Translations under genes and position numbers: made by a program
In this document: in pieces, positions 1-6,570 of the stretch
Layout: the number at the start of each line of letters is the position of its first letter
How positions within the stretch are numbered: position 1 is the first letter of the stretch
The notes under the pieces: model-generated
The model's database searches: none
What the model saw: the letters and a program-made list of their open reading frames with translations, nothing else
Told to the model about the DNA's origin: nothing
Assembly: GCA_016463105.1 (NCBI GenBank)
Contig: JAEMRY010000051.1
Coordinates: 1 to 9,737, forward strand
Source: Ilumatobacteraceae bacterium
GTDB taxonomy: Bacteria; Actinomycetota; Acidimicrobiia; Acidimicrobiales; Ilumatobacteraceae
Length of the DNA stretch: 9,737 bases
Direction of reading: 5' to 3'

Positions 1-48
1 CAATGCTGGCAAGGGTTTCATGAGTTACTAAGGTTTGTGCGTGAGTGA
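1..48. other. Left-edge remnant of an unidentified neighbouring gene
   Basis: These bases precede the cytochrome P450 and are too short to assign. On the plus strand all three frames are open from the edge and stop at 21-23, 29-31 and 46-48. The frame ending at 46-48 would overlap the P450 start by 8 nt and the one ending at 29-31 would stop 9 nt before it; either spacing suits a co-transcribed upstream gene. On the minus strand an ATG at 21-19 (reading MKPLPAL off the edge) could instead begin a divergent gene, but it has no visible ribosome-binding site. I cannot choose between these options from the sequence. Confidence 0.3.
30..33 (+). promoter_or_regulatory. Ribosome-binding site deciding the P450 start
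   Basis: AAGG lies 7 nt before a GTG at 41. A TTG at 35 in the same frame would have a spacer of only 1 nt and is therefore unlikely to be the start. The GTG gives a protein beginning MSDLSFNPFDP, which suits the beginning of a soluble bacterial P450. Confidence 0.5.
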
Positions 49-1246
49 TCTTTCGTTTAATCCTTTTGACCCTGCGTTTCGCCAAGACCCTCATCCGATT
101 TACGATCGGTTGCGCACAGAACAACCAGTTCACAAAACGCCAATCGGTTTTGTGGTGCTCACGCGATACGAAGACGTTGTAAACACACTTCGCAATAATG
201 ATTTCAGTCGCGATATTGAATTAAATGCGAACTTGCCAGAGACTCCAACTCGAAAATTTAAACGAGAAAATATTCGCAGCAAATCAATCTTGAATCTGGA
301 TCCTCCAGATCACACTCGCTTGCGACGATTAGTTTCAAAGTCGTTTACGCCAAGCGCAATTGAAAAATTGCGACCAAGAATTCAAGCCCTCGTAGATCAA
401 TCACTAAGCAACGCCAAGAAAACGGGCCACCTCGAACTAGTTGAAGAACTCGCTTTTCCAGTGCCATTTCAAGTGATTTCTGATCTGTTGGCGATGCCAA
501 CAGACCGCGGAAGCGAACTACGTGAGTGGTCACAAATAATTACTGCGACTCTTGAGCCAACAACTGGAGTAGAAGATCTCGAATTAGCAGAAGTCGCGAT
601 AGACAAAATGCGACCATACCTCGAAGAAATAATCGAAGACCGTCGACACAATATGGGCGACGATATGTTGTCTTCGTTAATTGCTGTTGAAGAGCAAGGC
701 GAGAAACTAAATAACGATGAACTGATGTCGTTCGTAATTTTGCTTTACATTGCTGGTCACGAAACAACCGTAAATCTGATTGGCAATTCGGTGCACGCGT
801 TACTCACCCACCCCGAGCAATTAGCCACGATGCGTCGTGAGTCATGCACTCAAAACATGGTGGATGAATTATTGCGCTATAACGGGCCGGTGCAACACAC
901 AATTCGCACGCCGATCGTTGATGTCTTGCTTAACGTTGACGGGCAAGAAGTCAAGATCAACAAGGGCGCTCTGGTGCTGGCAAGTTTGGCTGCAGCGAAT
1001 CACGACTCAAGCGTGTTTGCGAACCCGCACAAACTAGATTTTTCGCGCCACAACTCGAATCGGCATGTTGCGTTCTCGGCAGGTGTGCACTATTGCCTTG
1101 GTGCATCTTTAGCCAAGCTTGAAACCGAAATCGCAGTTGGAACCCTGGTGCGAGAGTTTAAAAATATTCAGATCGAGGGCGAACCACAATGGCGCGACCG
1201 ACTAACTATTCGTGGGGCAATAAAACTTAATTTGCTAGTTAGCTAG
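41..1246 (+). CDS. Cytochrome P450 (soluble bacterial type)
   Basis: This is a heme-thiolate monooxygenase of 401 residues when started at GTG 41, the usual length of soluble actinobacterial P450s, with no membrane anchor or signal peptide. All core motifs are present: the C-helix region DPPDHTRLRR (about 87-96), the I-helix oxygen-activation motif AGHETT (238-243), the K-helix ExxR (E276-R279, ELLR), and the heme-binding loop FSAGVHYCLG (345-354) with C352 as the axial heme ligand. Such enzymes need electrons from a ferredoxin and a ferredoxin reductase; neither is encoded in the window, so partners must lie elsewhere. The family is certain; the substrate cannot be read from the sequence, and I do not assign a CYP family. 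The gene converges on tyrS with 16 nt between stop codons and is functionally unrelated to the arg genes. It may be co-transcribed with a gene to its left. Confidence 0.95.
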   Translation: MSDLSFNPFDPAFRQDPHPIYDRLRTEQPVHKTPIGFVVLTRYEDVVNTLRNNDFSRDIELNANLPETPTRKFKRENIRSKSILNLDPPDHTRLRRLVSKSFTPSAIEKLRPRIQALVDQSLSNAKKTGHLELVEELAFPVPFQVISDLLAMPTDRGSELREWSQIITATLEPTTGVEDLELAEVAIDKMRPYLEEIIEDRRHNMGDDMLSSLIAVEEQGEKLNNDELMSFVILLYIAGHETTVNLIGNSVHALLTHPEQLATMRRESCTQNMVDELLRYNGPVQHTIRTPIVDVLLNVDGQEVKINKGALVLASLAAANHDSSVFANPHKLDFSRHNSNRHVAFSAGVHYCLGASLAKLETEIAVGTLVREFKNIQIEGEPQWRDRLTIRGAIKLNLLVS

Positions 1247-1267
1247 TTATTTAGTTAGTTAGCTAGC
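1234..1267 (+). terminator. Possible hairpin terminator between convergent P450 and tyrS
   Basis: The plus-strand RNA of bases 1234-1248 can pair with 1253-1267 across a 4-nt loop (ATTT at 1249-1252), giving a continuous 15-bp stem with four G-U wobbles (1239:1262, 1242:1259, 1246:1255, 1247:1254). The wobbles become A-C mismatches on the minus strand, so the fold favours the P450 transcript. It starts just before the P450 stop (1244-1246) and ends just beyond the tyrS stop (1263-1265). No U-tract follows on either strand, so it is not a classical intrinsic terminator; it could be a U-less terminator, a 3' end stabiliser, or a by-product of the repeat. Confidence 0.4.
1236..1267. repeat. Degenerate TAGY tetranucleotide repeat, eight units
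   Basis: Bases 1236-1267 divide exactly into eight tetranucleotides: TAGT, TAGC, TAGT, TATT, TAGT, TAGT, TAGC, TAGC. Seven are TAGY and one is TATT. Because the unit length is not a multiple of three, the array places stop codons in all three plus frames, and its complement (TAAC/TAAT/TAG-rich) does the same on the minus strand. It holds the stop codons of both convergent genes. Confidence 0.8.
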
Positions 1268-2540
1268 CGGCGATATCTACGAGGTGATAACCAGTTTTGC
1301 CTTTACGCAGCAATAACCAACGTCCGTGCAACAACGTAATCTTTGAAAGATTCGTTTGATCATCAATTTGATCACCATTGGCACGCACACTGCGCTGAGT
1401 TATTAAGCGCCGAGCCTCGGTGTTAGATGCAGCAAGTTTTGTTTCGACCAACACCGCCACCGCGTCGCTAAGCGCCGCCGCACCCATCTGTGTCACGGTG
1501 ACTTCGCTGGCAATTAAATGCATTGTGGCTTGAGTTGCCGACATCGGATTAGCGCCAAACAAGACTGCTGCTGCTTGTTCGGCGGCTTCGGCGGCTTCTT
1601 CGCCGTGCACGAGTGATGTCAACTCACGAGCCAAACTTCGCTGACCGATTCGCGACTCAGGTGTGCGTTGTTGCTCAGCAACTATTTCTTTAATCACTTC
1701 GATTGGATGCAACGAAAACTGCATCAACATTTTTTCGATATCGGCGTCGGCAATCTGCACCCAATATTGGCGAAACTGATACGGCGAAGTGCGACGAGCA
1801 TCTAGCCATACGGCACCGTCGGCTGTCTTGCCAAACTTTGTGCCATCGGCTCGTGTAACTAGCGGCCATGTCAGACCATAGGCCGATCGACTGAGACGCT
1901 TACGAATTAGATCGATACCTGCAGTGATGTTTCCCCACTGATCTGAACCACCCATTTGCATTTCGCAATCATGATGCTCTGCGAGATGACGAAAGTCGTT
2001 GGCTTGCAACAACATATAACTGAACTCGGTATACGACAAGCCATTGGTTTCAGCGATGCGACTCTTTACTGAATCTTTAGCCAACATCTGATTAACCGTG
2101 ATGTGTTTGCCAACCTCGCGAAGAAAGTCGAGCATCGAAATTTTGCGAGTCCAATCGGCGTTGTCAACCAGCGTCGCCTGAGTTGGACCTTTCTCGAAAT
2201 CTAAAATTCTCTCTAATTGTCGTTTAATATTTTGAACATTGTGCTGAAGTGTTTCAACATCCAATAAATTGCGTTCTTCACTTCGCCCAGAAGGATCGCC
2301 GACCATGCCAGTTGCTCCCCCAGCCAAAGTAAATGGGCGATGACCAAGCAGTTGCAAACGCCGCAGAGTTATTTGCCCTAGCAAATGACCGATGTGCAGA
2401 GAATCAGCAGTCGGGTCAAAGCCAACATATACACCCAATGACGATTGCGTGGCGCGAGCAGTTAATGCAGCGCGATCTGTGCTGTCGTGAATTAATCCTC
2501 TGGCAGCAAATTCTTTAACAAAATCTTGCGCCGATGCCAT
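1263..2540 (-). CDS. tyrS: Tyrosine--tRNA ligase (TyrRS)
   Basis: Class I aminoacyl-tRNA synthetase that charges tRNA-Tyr in the cytoplasm. The 425-residue product has normal bacterial length. Visible motifs are the tyrosine pocket GVYVGFDPTADSLHIGH (36-52) with the HIGH signature at 49-52, the substrate-contacting stretch with Y175, Q179 and D182 (YMLLQANDFRHL), GGSDQWGN (197-204), and the KMSKS-equivalent KFGKT (235-239). A short Ala/Glu-rich linker (about 314-326) leads to a C-terminal S4-type RNA-binding domain (about 355-425). The ATG at 2540 lies 20 nt after argH, so it can be read as the last gene of the arg operon, an arrangement familiar in Actinobacteria. No Shine-Dalgarno sequence is visible, but a TATTAT box lies 7 nt before the ATG. 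The stop lies in the TAGY repeat shared with the P450. Confidence 0.97.
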   Translation of the reverse strand: MASAQDFVKEFAARGLIHDSTDRAALTARATQSSLGVYVGFDPTADSLHIGHLLGQITLRRLQLLGHRPFTLAGGATGMVGDPSGRSEERNLLDVETLQHNVQNIKRQLERILDFEKGPTQATLVDNADWTRKISMLDFLREVGKHITVNQMLAKDSVKSRIAETNGLSYTEFSYMLLQANDFRHLAEHHDCEMQMGGSDQWGNITAGIDLIRKRLSRSAYGLTWPLVTRADGTKFGKTADGAVWLDARRTSPYQFRQYWVQIADADIEKMLMQFSLHPIEVIKEIVAEQQRTPESRIGQRSLARELTSLVHGEEAAEAAEQAAAVLFGANPMSATQATMHLIASEVTVTQMGAAALSDAVAVLVETKLAASNTEARRLITQRSVRANGDQIDDQTNLSKITLLHGRWLLLRKGKTGYHLVDIAG

Positions 2541-2547
2541 TTCGTCA

Positions 2548-2553
2548 ATAATA
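2548..2553 (-). promoter_or_regulatory. Candidate -10 box for a leaderless tyrS transcript
   Basis: TATTAT (5/6 match to TATAAT) ends 7 nt before the tyrS ATG, which would place the transcription start at or next to the start codon. The tyrS start has no Shine-Dalgarno sequence, which agrees with leaderless initiation. No good -35 hexamer is seen at the 17-nt spacing, so this is tentative. Function, if real: expression of an essential synthetase independent of the arginine-repressed operon promoter. Confidence 0.3.
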
Positions 2554-2560
2554 GGCGTTA

Positions 2561-3970
2561 TCAGTTCACCAGTGTTGCAACACGGGCGCGCATAACCGTT
2601 ATTGCGGCGCTCAATTCGATGGCTTGTGCGGCACCAGGTATCGGTCCACCACCACCTTGAGTTGATCGACGCGAAATACCAACACCAGGTTGCAACAACG
2701 ATGCAGCATCGGCACCAAGTTTTTCGTCGGCGGTGACTAATTGCGAAAGTTTCACAGAGTCACGAATTGATTTGCTAACAAGCGCACCGACATGGGCGTG
2801 TGCCTCACGAAATGGCATGCCACGAGCGACAAGCCACTCGGCAAGATCTGTTGCACCCAACAACTCTGAATCGGCGGCGCTCTTCATCGTCTGCGTATTG
2901 AAGGTCGCTGTCGAAATCATGCCAGCGAGCGCTTGCAGTGCGAGCCCAACTTGATTTACCGAATCGAATAACGGCTCTTTATCTTCTTGCAAATCGCGGT
3001 TATAGGCAAGTGGTAATCCTTTGAGAGTTGCCAGCAGTCCGGTCAGATTGCCAATCAATCGACCAGATTTTGCGCGCGCAAGTTCGGCGATGTCGGCATT
3101 CTTTTTTTGGGGCAACATCGAAGAACCAGTTGAATAAGCGTCATCTAGAACTGCAAAACCAAACTCTTGAGTCGTCCAAAGCACCCACTCTTCACCCAGA
3201 CGCGATAGATGAACGCCGATCAGTGTGAGATCAAAAAGTGCTTCTGCAACAAAGTCGCGATCAGAAACTGCATCCATTGAATTATTAAATCGACGCGCAA
3301 AGCCAAGTTCTTTTGCAACAAAATCAGCATCAAGTGGCAAGGATGAACCAGCGAGTGCACCAGCACCCAGCGGTGAAACATCTAGACGCTCAATAGTTTG
3401 AGTCAGACGATCAACGTCACGCAACATTGCCCAAGTGTGTGCGGCAAAATGATGTGCAAGCAACACAGGTTGCGCACGTTGCATATGTGTATAGCCCGGC
3501 AAATATACCCCGTCACTGCCCCAGCCTGATTCGCCGGCTCGTTTGTTTAAAACTTCGCAGAGTTCAAGCGTCAGTTTGGCGATGTTGGCCAATTCGCGCT
3601 TGCACCACAAACGCAATGCAGTAGCAACTTGATCGTTGCGGCTTCTGCCTGTGTGCAATTTTGCGCCAGTGTCGCCGGCGATTTGCGTGACACGCCTTTC
3701 AATTGCTGTGTGTATATCTTCGTCGCTAGCGACAAAAACAAATTTATCGTTCGCAAATTCGTTGGCAACTGTTTCGAGTGCCGTCACTATCTTTTCACCT
3801 TCGATTTTGCTAATGATCTGTGAATGAACAAGACCTTTGACATGTGCAATAGAACCAGTGATGTCGTCGCGCCATAATTTCTGGTCAAACGACAGGCTCT
3901 GGGTAAACTTCATTAGCGAATCTGCCGGATTAGATTCGAATCGTCCGTGCCAAAGTGGTTGATCAGCCAT
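2561..3970 (-). CDS. argH: Argininosuccinate lyase
   Basis: Catalyses the last step of arginine synthesis, argininosuccinate to arginine plus fumarate, as a cytoplasmic homotetramer of the fumarase/aspartase superfamily. The start chosen is the ATG at 3970, giving 469 residues beginning MADQPLWHGRF; a TTG at 4006 would add 12 residues unlike the family. Signatures seen: HTGRSRNDQVATALRLW (106-122), GYTHMQRAQP (159-168, with the conserved His162) and the mobile catalytic loop GSSMLPQKKN (282-291) carrying the serine pair. The C-terminal segment ends with a VGISRRS...GGGGP stretch (about 430-443), as in bacterial ArgH. The ATG overlaps the end of argR by 8 nt (3963-3970), with only a weak AGG upstream, suggesting translational coupling. 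Its substrate comes from ArgG, whose gene, often located between argR and argH, is absent here. Confidence 0.97.
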   Translation of the reverse strand: MADQPLWHGRFESNPADSLMKFTQSLSFDQKLWRDDITGSIAHVKGLVHSQIISKIEGEKIVTALETVANEFANDKFVFVASDEDIHTAIERRVTQIAGDTGAKLHTGRSRNDQVATALRLWCKRELANIAKLTLELCEVLNKRAGESGWGSDGVYLPGYTHMQRAQPVLLAHHFAAHTWAMLRDVDRLTQTIERLDVSPLGAGALAGSSLPLDADFVAKELGFARRFNNSMDAVSDRDFVAEALFDLTLIGVHLSRLGEEWVLWTTQEFGFAVLDDAYSTGSSMLPQKKNADIAELARAKSGRLIGNLTGLLATLKGLPLAYNRDLQEDKEPLFDSVNQVGLALQALAGMISTATFNTQTMKSAADSELLGATDLAEWLVARGMPFREAHAHVGALVSKSIRDSVKLSQLVTADEKLGADAASLLQPGVGISRRSTQGGGGPIPGAAQAIELSAAITVMRARVATLVN

Positions 3971-4436
3971 TGTCGAGGCCTGCGAGTTCACGAATATCTT
4001 TTGCAAGTTGTTTAGCCGTATGTTTTGAACTTGCCACGCACATCATTGTGTCATCACCGGCAACGGTGCCGAGTAATCCTTTAAGTCGCGAACGGTCAAG
4101 TGCTGATGCAACTACATGCGCACATCCTGGCGGTGTACGCACAACCACAATCGGTTCATTAAATTGCACGTCTGCCACCCATTCGGCAAGAACACGCCTC
4201 AACTGCTCGGGCGGGGCAAGACGATCTGGTTCGAACTCGGGTATTGCATAGGTCGTCTCGCCAGCAGAAGTGCGAACCTTCACTGCTCCGAGATCTTCGA
4301 GGTCACGCGAGACGGTTGCTTGTGTTGCGGCGATGCCTTTTTTCTTTAGCAACTCACGCAATTGTGGTTGACTCGTGACCGTCTGCGAACTCACGAGTTT
4401 GGCAATTAATTGTTGACGTTGAACTTTAGAACTCAC
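3963..4436 (-). CDS. argR: Arginine repressor ArgR
   Basis: Transcription factor that senses L-arginine and binds ARG-box operators; family members act as hexamers. The 157-residue product has normal length. The N-terminal winged helix-turn-helix spans about residues 5-70, with the recognition-helix segment ATQATVSRDLEDLG (37-50). The C-terminal oligomerisation and arginine-binding domain spans about 80-155 and contains GTVAGDDT (123-130), whose Asp pair contacts arginine in known ArgR proteins. The start is a GTG at 4436 overlapping the argF stop by 4 nt (GTGA) and preceded by a Shine-Dalgarno-like GGGGGT. Being inside the arg operon, downstream of the operator near argC, it is probably autoregulated: arginine-bound ArgR would lower its own expression together with the enzymes. 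Confidence 0.96.
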   Translation of the reverse strand: MSSKVQRQQLIAKLVSSQTVTSQPQLRELLKKKGIAATQATVSRDLEDLGAVKVRTSAGETTYAIPEFEPDRLAPPEQLRRVLAEWVADVQFNEPIVVVRTPPGCAHVVASALDRSRLKGLLGTVAGDDTMMCVASSKHTAKQLAKDIRELAGLDNG

Positions 4437-5341
4437 AGCGTTACCCCCATTAAATGTGCAAGCAGCCCTCTTGCTGCGTGCATACGGTTGTGTGCTTGCG
4501 TAACAACTCGACTTTGCGAGCCGTCAATAACTTCGCCAGCAACTTCAACACCTCGATGCGCCGGTAGACAGTGCATAAAAATTGCATCTTTAGTTGCAAC
4601 CGACATGACGTTGGCATCAATGCAGAAATCTTTGAAGTCAACTAAGCGTTTAGCGGTTTCGGCTTCTTGTCCCATTGAAACGAATACATCTGTATGCACA
4701 GCATGAGCACCAGTCGCCGCAGTTTGAGCTGATTCGAATTGATTGATAGATGCAGCACCAAGATCTGCAATGCGAGTCAACTCACTATTGCTCGCACCGT
4801 AACCCACTGGGCAACCGAGACGAATATTCATGCCCTCAAGTGAGCACGCCTCAACTAAAGATCGCGCAACATTGTTGTAATCGCCGATCCATGCGACCGT
4901 TTTTTGTCGCAGATCACCAAGTTCTTGGCGCATCGTCAGAACATCTGCAAGTGCCTGCAATGGATGTGACTGTTCGCTCAACATATTTATGATCGGCACA
5001 CTCGAAACTGCCGCCATGCGTTGCAATACAGAGTGAGCAAATACTCGCGCTGCAACAACGTGGTGATATCCGGCCATTATTCTCGTTACATCTTCGACGG
5101 TCTCGCGCTGGTCAAACCCCACCTCTTCACCTCTTGTAAAAATTGGATGACCACCAAGTTGTACGACAGCCATCTCCATGCTTTGGCGCGTGCGATTAGA
5201 TGGTTTTTCAAAAATTAGAGCGACACCCTTTCCCGCGAGTGGACTGCCAAGCATCGAGATATCTGCTTGTGCAAGATCCATGACCGTGTTTAGATCTCTC
5301 GCAGTTAGATCTGTGATGTCCAAAAAATGACGCACCGTCAT
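4433..5341 (-). CDS. argF: Ornithine carbamoyltransferase (anabolic)
   Basis: Transfers the carbamoyl group of carbamoyl phosphate to ornithine to give citrulline. The 302-residue product has the two-domain transcarbamylase layout. The carbamoyl-phosphate loop reads SNRTR (48-52), with Asn replacing the Thr of the textbook STRTR. HPLQALAD (126-133) is intact. The ornithine-binding loop is canonical, TDVFVSMGQE (217-226), and HCLPAHRG (257-264) carries the catalytic cysteine. The SMG loop argues for ornithine rather than N-acetylornithine as substrate, so a deacetylation step (ArgJ or ArgE) must be supplied elsewhere. The ATG at 5341 overlaps the argD stop by 4 nt (ATGA). Position in a biosynthetic operon with argR supports an anabolic role rather than arginine-deiminase catabolism. 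Confidence 0.96.
   Translation of the reverse strand: MTVRHFLDITDLTARDLNTVMDLAQADISMLGSPLAGKGVALIFEKPSNRTRQSMEMAVVQLGGHPIFTRGEEVGFDQRETVEDVTRIMAGYHHVVAARVFAHSVLQRMAAVSSVPIINMLSEQSHPLQALADVLTMRQELGDLRQKTVAWIGDYNNVARSLVEACSLEGMNIRLGCPVGYGASNSELTRIADLGAASINQFESAQTAATGAHAVHTDVFVSMGQEAETAKRLVDFKDFCIDANVMSVATKDAIFMHCLPAHRGVEVAGEVIDGSQSRVVTQAHNRMHAARGLLAHLMGVTL
4443..4448 (-). promoter_or_regulatory. Ribosome-binding site of argR
   Basis: On the minus strand GGGGGT lies 6 nt before the GTG at 4436. It can pair with the 16S anti-Shine-Dalgarno ACCUCC over six bases with one G-U wobble. It supports the GTG as the argR start even though that codon overlaps the argF stop. Confidence 0.5.
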
Positions 5342-6561
5342 AACACCACCTTCATGATCTCAATCGCTTCATCGATCTCTGCCGAACTAACCGTAAAAGG
5401 TGGCGCGAAGCGCAAAGCGTGACTCGTCACCCCGTTCACAACTAGCCCGAGATCGAGTAATTGTGTGGCGATCTTTTTTGCATCTAGTTCTGGTTTGAGT
5501 TCGGCCGCCAGCAATAAACCACGCCCACGCACTTCAACAACACTGTTTATAGTTCGTAGTTTGGCTGACAACTCTTCACCTTTTTGTTGCACCACCGCTG
5601 GCGCATCCATGTCGATCATTAGTTGAATCGTCGCACGAGCTGCAGCAGTCGCAATCGCCGTGCCACTAAATGTGCTGCCGTGATCGCCTGGTTTAAAAAC
5701 ACTTGCAACCTCTTTAGTTGCCCACAAAGCACCGATCGGCATGCCATTGCCCATTGCTTTGGCCAGCATCACGACATCTGGTTTGATATCTGCGTGCTCA
5801 AAGCCAAACCATTTGCCGGTTCTCGCAAAACCAGTTTGCACTTCGTCGATCATCATTAAGATGCCACGCTCAGTGCAAAGTTTTCGGACTGCTTGCAAAT
5901 ATTCGACAGATGCCGGAATGACTCCGCCTTCACCTTGCACTGTCTCGAGCAGAACTGCAGCTACTGACGCATCAAGCGATGCTTCTAGAGATTTGATGTC
6001 ATTAAATACGACGTGGCGAAAACCTTCTGGCATCGGCGCAAACGGTTCATGCTTTTCTGGCTGGCCGGTCGCCGCGAGTGCTGCAAGAGTACGACCATGA
6101 AAACTACCGAGTGCACTGACAACTACATGCTTGCCACGACCACCGAATTTTCGCGCGAGCTTGATGCCCGCCTCATTGGCCTCGGCACCAGAGTTGCAAA
6201 AGAAAACTTGACCAGCATTTTTTGCGCCAAACGATTCACTGACAAGTTTGTCGACCATCATCGCAGTCTGAGTGGCAACAGGATTAGAAAAAAAGTTGCT
6301 GACATGCAACAACGTGTTGGCCTGATGTGCAATCGCTGCGGCTATTACCGGGTGACTATGACCCAACGAAGTAACGGCAATGCCGCACAAGAAATCTAAA
6401 TAACGCTTGCCGTTGACATCCCACAACTGCGTGCCTTGACCACGCTCGAACATCACTTGTGGTGCACCAAACACAGGCATGAACGGACAATCAGGTCGAC
6501 CACCAAGAAGTTTTGTTGCTGTCTGACTTGTGGCGAAAGCGTGTGTTTGTTTTTCGGTCAT
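5338..6561 (-). CDS. argD: Acetylornithine aminotransferase
   Basis: PLP-dependent class III aminotransferase converting N-acetylglutamate-5-semialdehyde plus glutamate to N-acetylornithine and 2-oxoglutarate. The 407-residue product has normal length. Seen in order: NSGAEANE (123-130, PLP phosphate contact region), SFHGRT (153-158), DEVQTG (239-244, Asp for the pyridine nitrogen), the Schiff-base Lys268 in VVMLAKAMGNG, and HGSTFSG (294-300). This last motif is usually followed by a GNPLA-type sequence; here it reads SGTAIA, a local variation. The ATG at 6561 is 9 nt after the argB stop; AAAAGGA at 6574-6580 is a Shine-Dalgarno candidate with a long 12-nt spacer. The call is supported by context, since the superfamily also includes ornithine and GABA aminotransferases; bacterial ArgD may also act in lysine synthesis on succinyl-diaminopimelate intermediates. 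Confidence 0.95.
   Translation of the reverse strand: MTEKQTHAFATSQTATKLLGGRPDCPFMPVFGAPQVMFERGQGTQLWDVNGKRYLDFLCGIAVTSLGHSHPVIAAAIAHQANTLLHVSNFFSNPVATQTAMMVDKLVSESFGAKNAGQVFFCNSGAEANEAGIKLARKFGGRGKHVVVSALGSFHGRTLAALAATGQPEKHEPFAPMPEGFRHVVFNDIKSLEASLDASVAAVLLETVQGEGGVIPASVEYLQAVRKLCTERGILMMIDEVQTGFARTGKWFGFEHADIKPDVVMLAKAMGNGMPIGALWATKEVASVFKPGDHGSTFSGTAIATAAARATIQLMIDMDAPAVVQQKGEELSAKLRTINSVVEVRGRGLLLAAELKPELDAKKIATQLLDLGLVVNGVTSHALRFAPPFTVSSAEIDEAIEIMKVVL
5346..5352 (-). promoter_or_regulatory. Ribosome-binding site of argF
   Basis: AAGGTGG on the minus strand, one mismatch from AAGGAGG, lies 4 nt before the argF ATG inside the last codons of argD. The spacer is slightly short. Together with the ATGA overlap it supports coupled translation of argD and argF. 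Confidence 0.45.
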
Positions 6562-6570
6562 GATCTCGTC

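Noticed and set aside
35..40. TTG start for the P450
   Set aside because: The AAGG ribosome-binding site would be only 1 nt away; GTG at 41 has a proper 7-nt spacer.
1571..1610. Short GGCGGCTTC-type repeat within tyrS
   Set aside because: It encodes an Ala/Glu-rich linker between the catalytic and S4 domains; low-complexity coding sequence, not an independent element.
3971..4006. Upstream TTG start giving a 12-residue longer ArgH
   Set aside because: It would overlap argR by 44 nt and add residues unlike the family, whereas the ATG at 3970 gives the usual N terminus.
3955..4251. 98-codon open frame on the plus strand opposite argR
   Set aside because: The opposite strand encodes a complete, motif-bearing ArgR in normal operon context. 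The antisense frame has a low-complexity composition with no recognisable domain. The same reasoning removes the other antisense frames across the arg genes, tyrS, tag and pheT.
4572..4586. TGCAT-A5-TTGCA, resembling a second ARG box, inside argF
   Set aside because: The inner spacing is one base longer than the ARG consensus, and the bases encode the conserved stretch just before HCLPAHRG. No promoter elements are near. Best explained as coding sequence.
4433..5341. ArgF as an N-acetylornithine or N-succinylornithine carbamoyltransferase, to explain missing argJ
   Set aside because: The canonical ornithine SMG loop (TDVFVSMGQE) and HCLPAHRG are present, which is the ornithine enzyme pattern.
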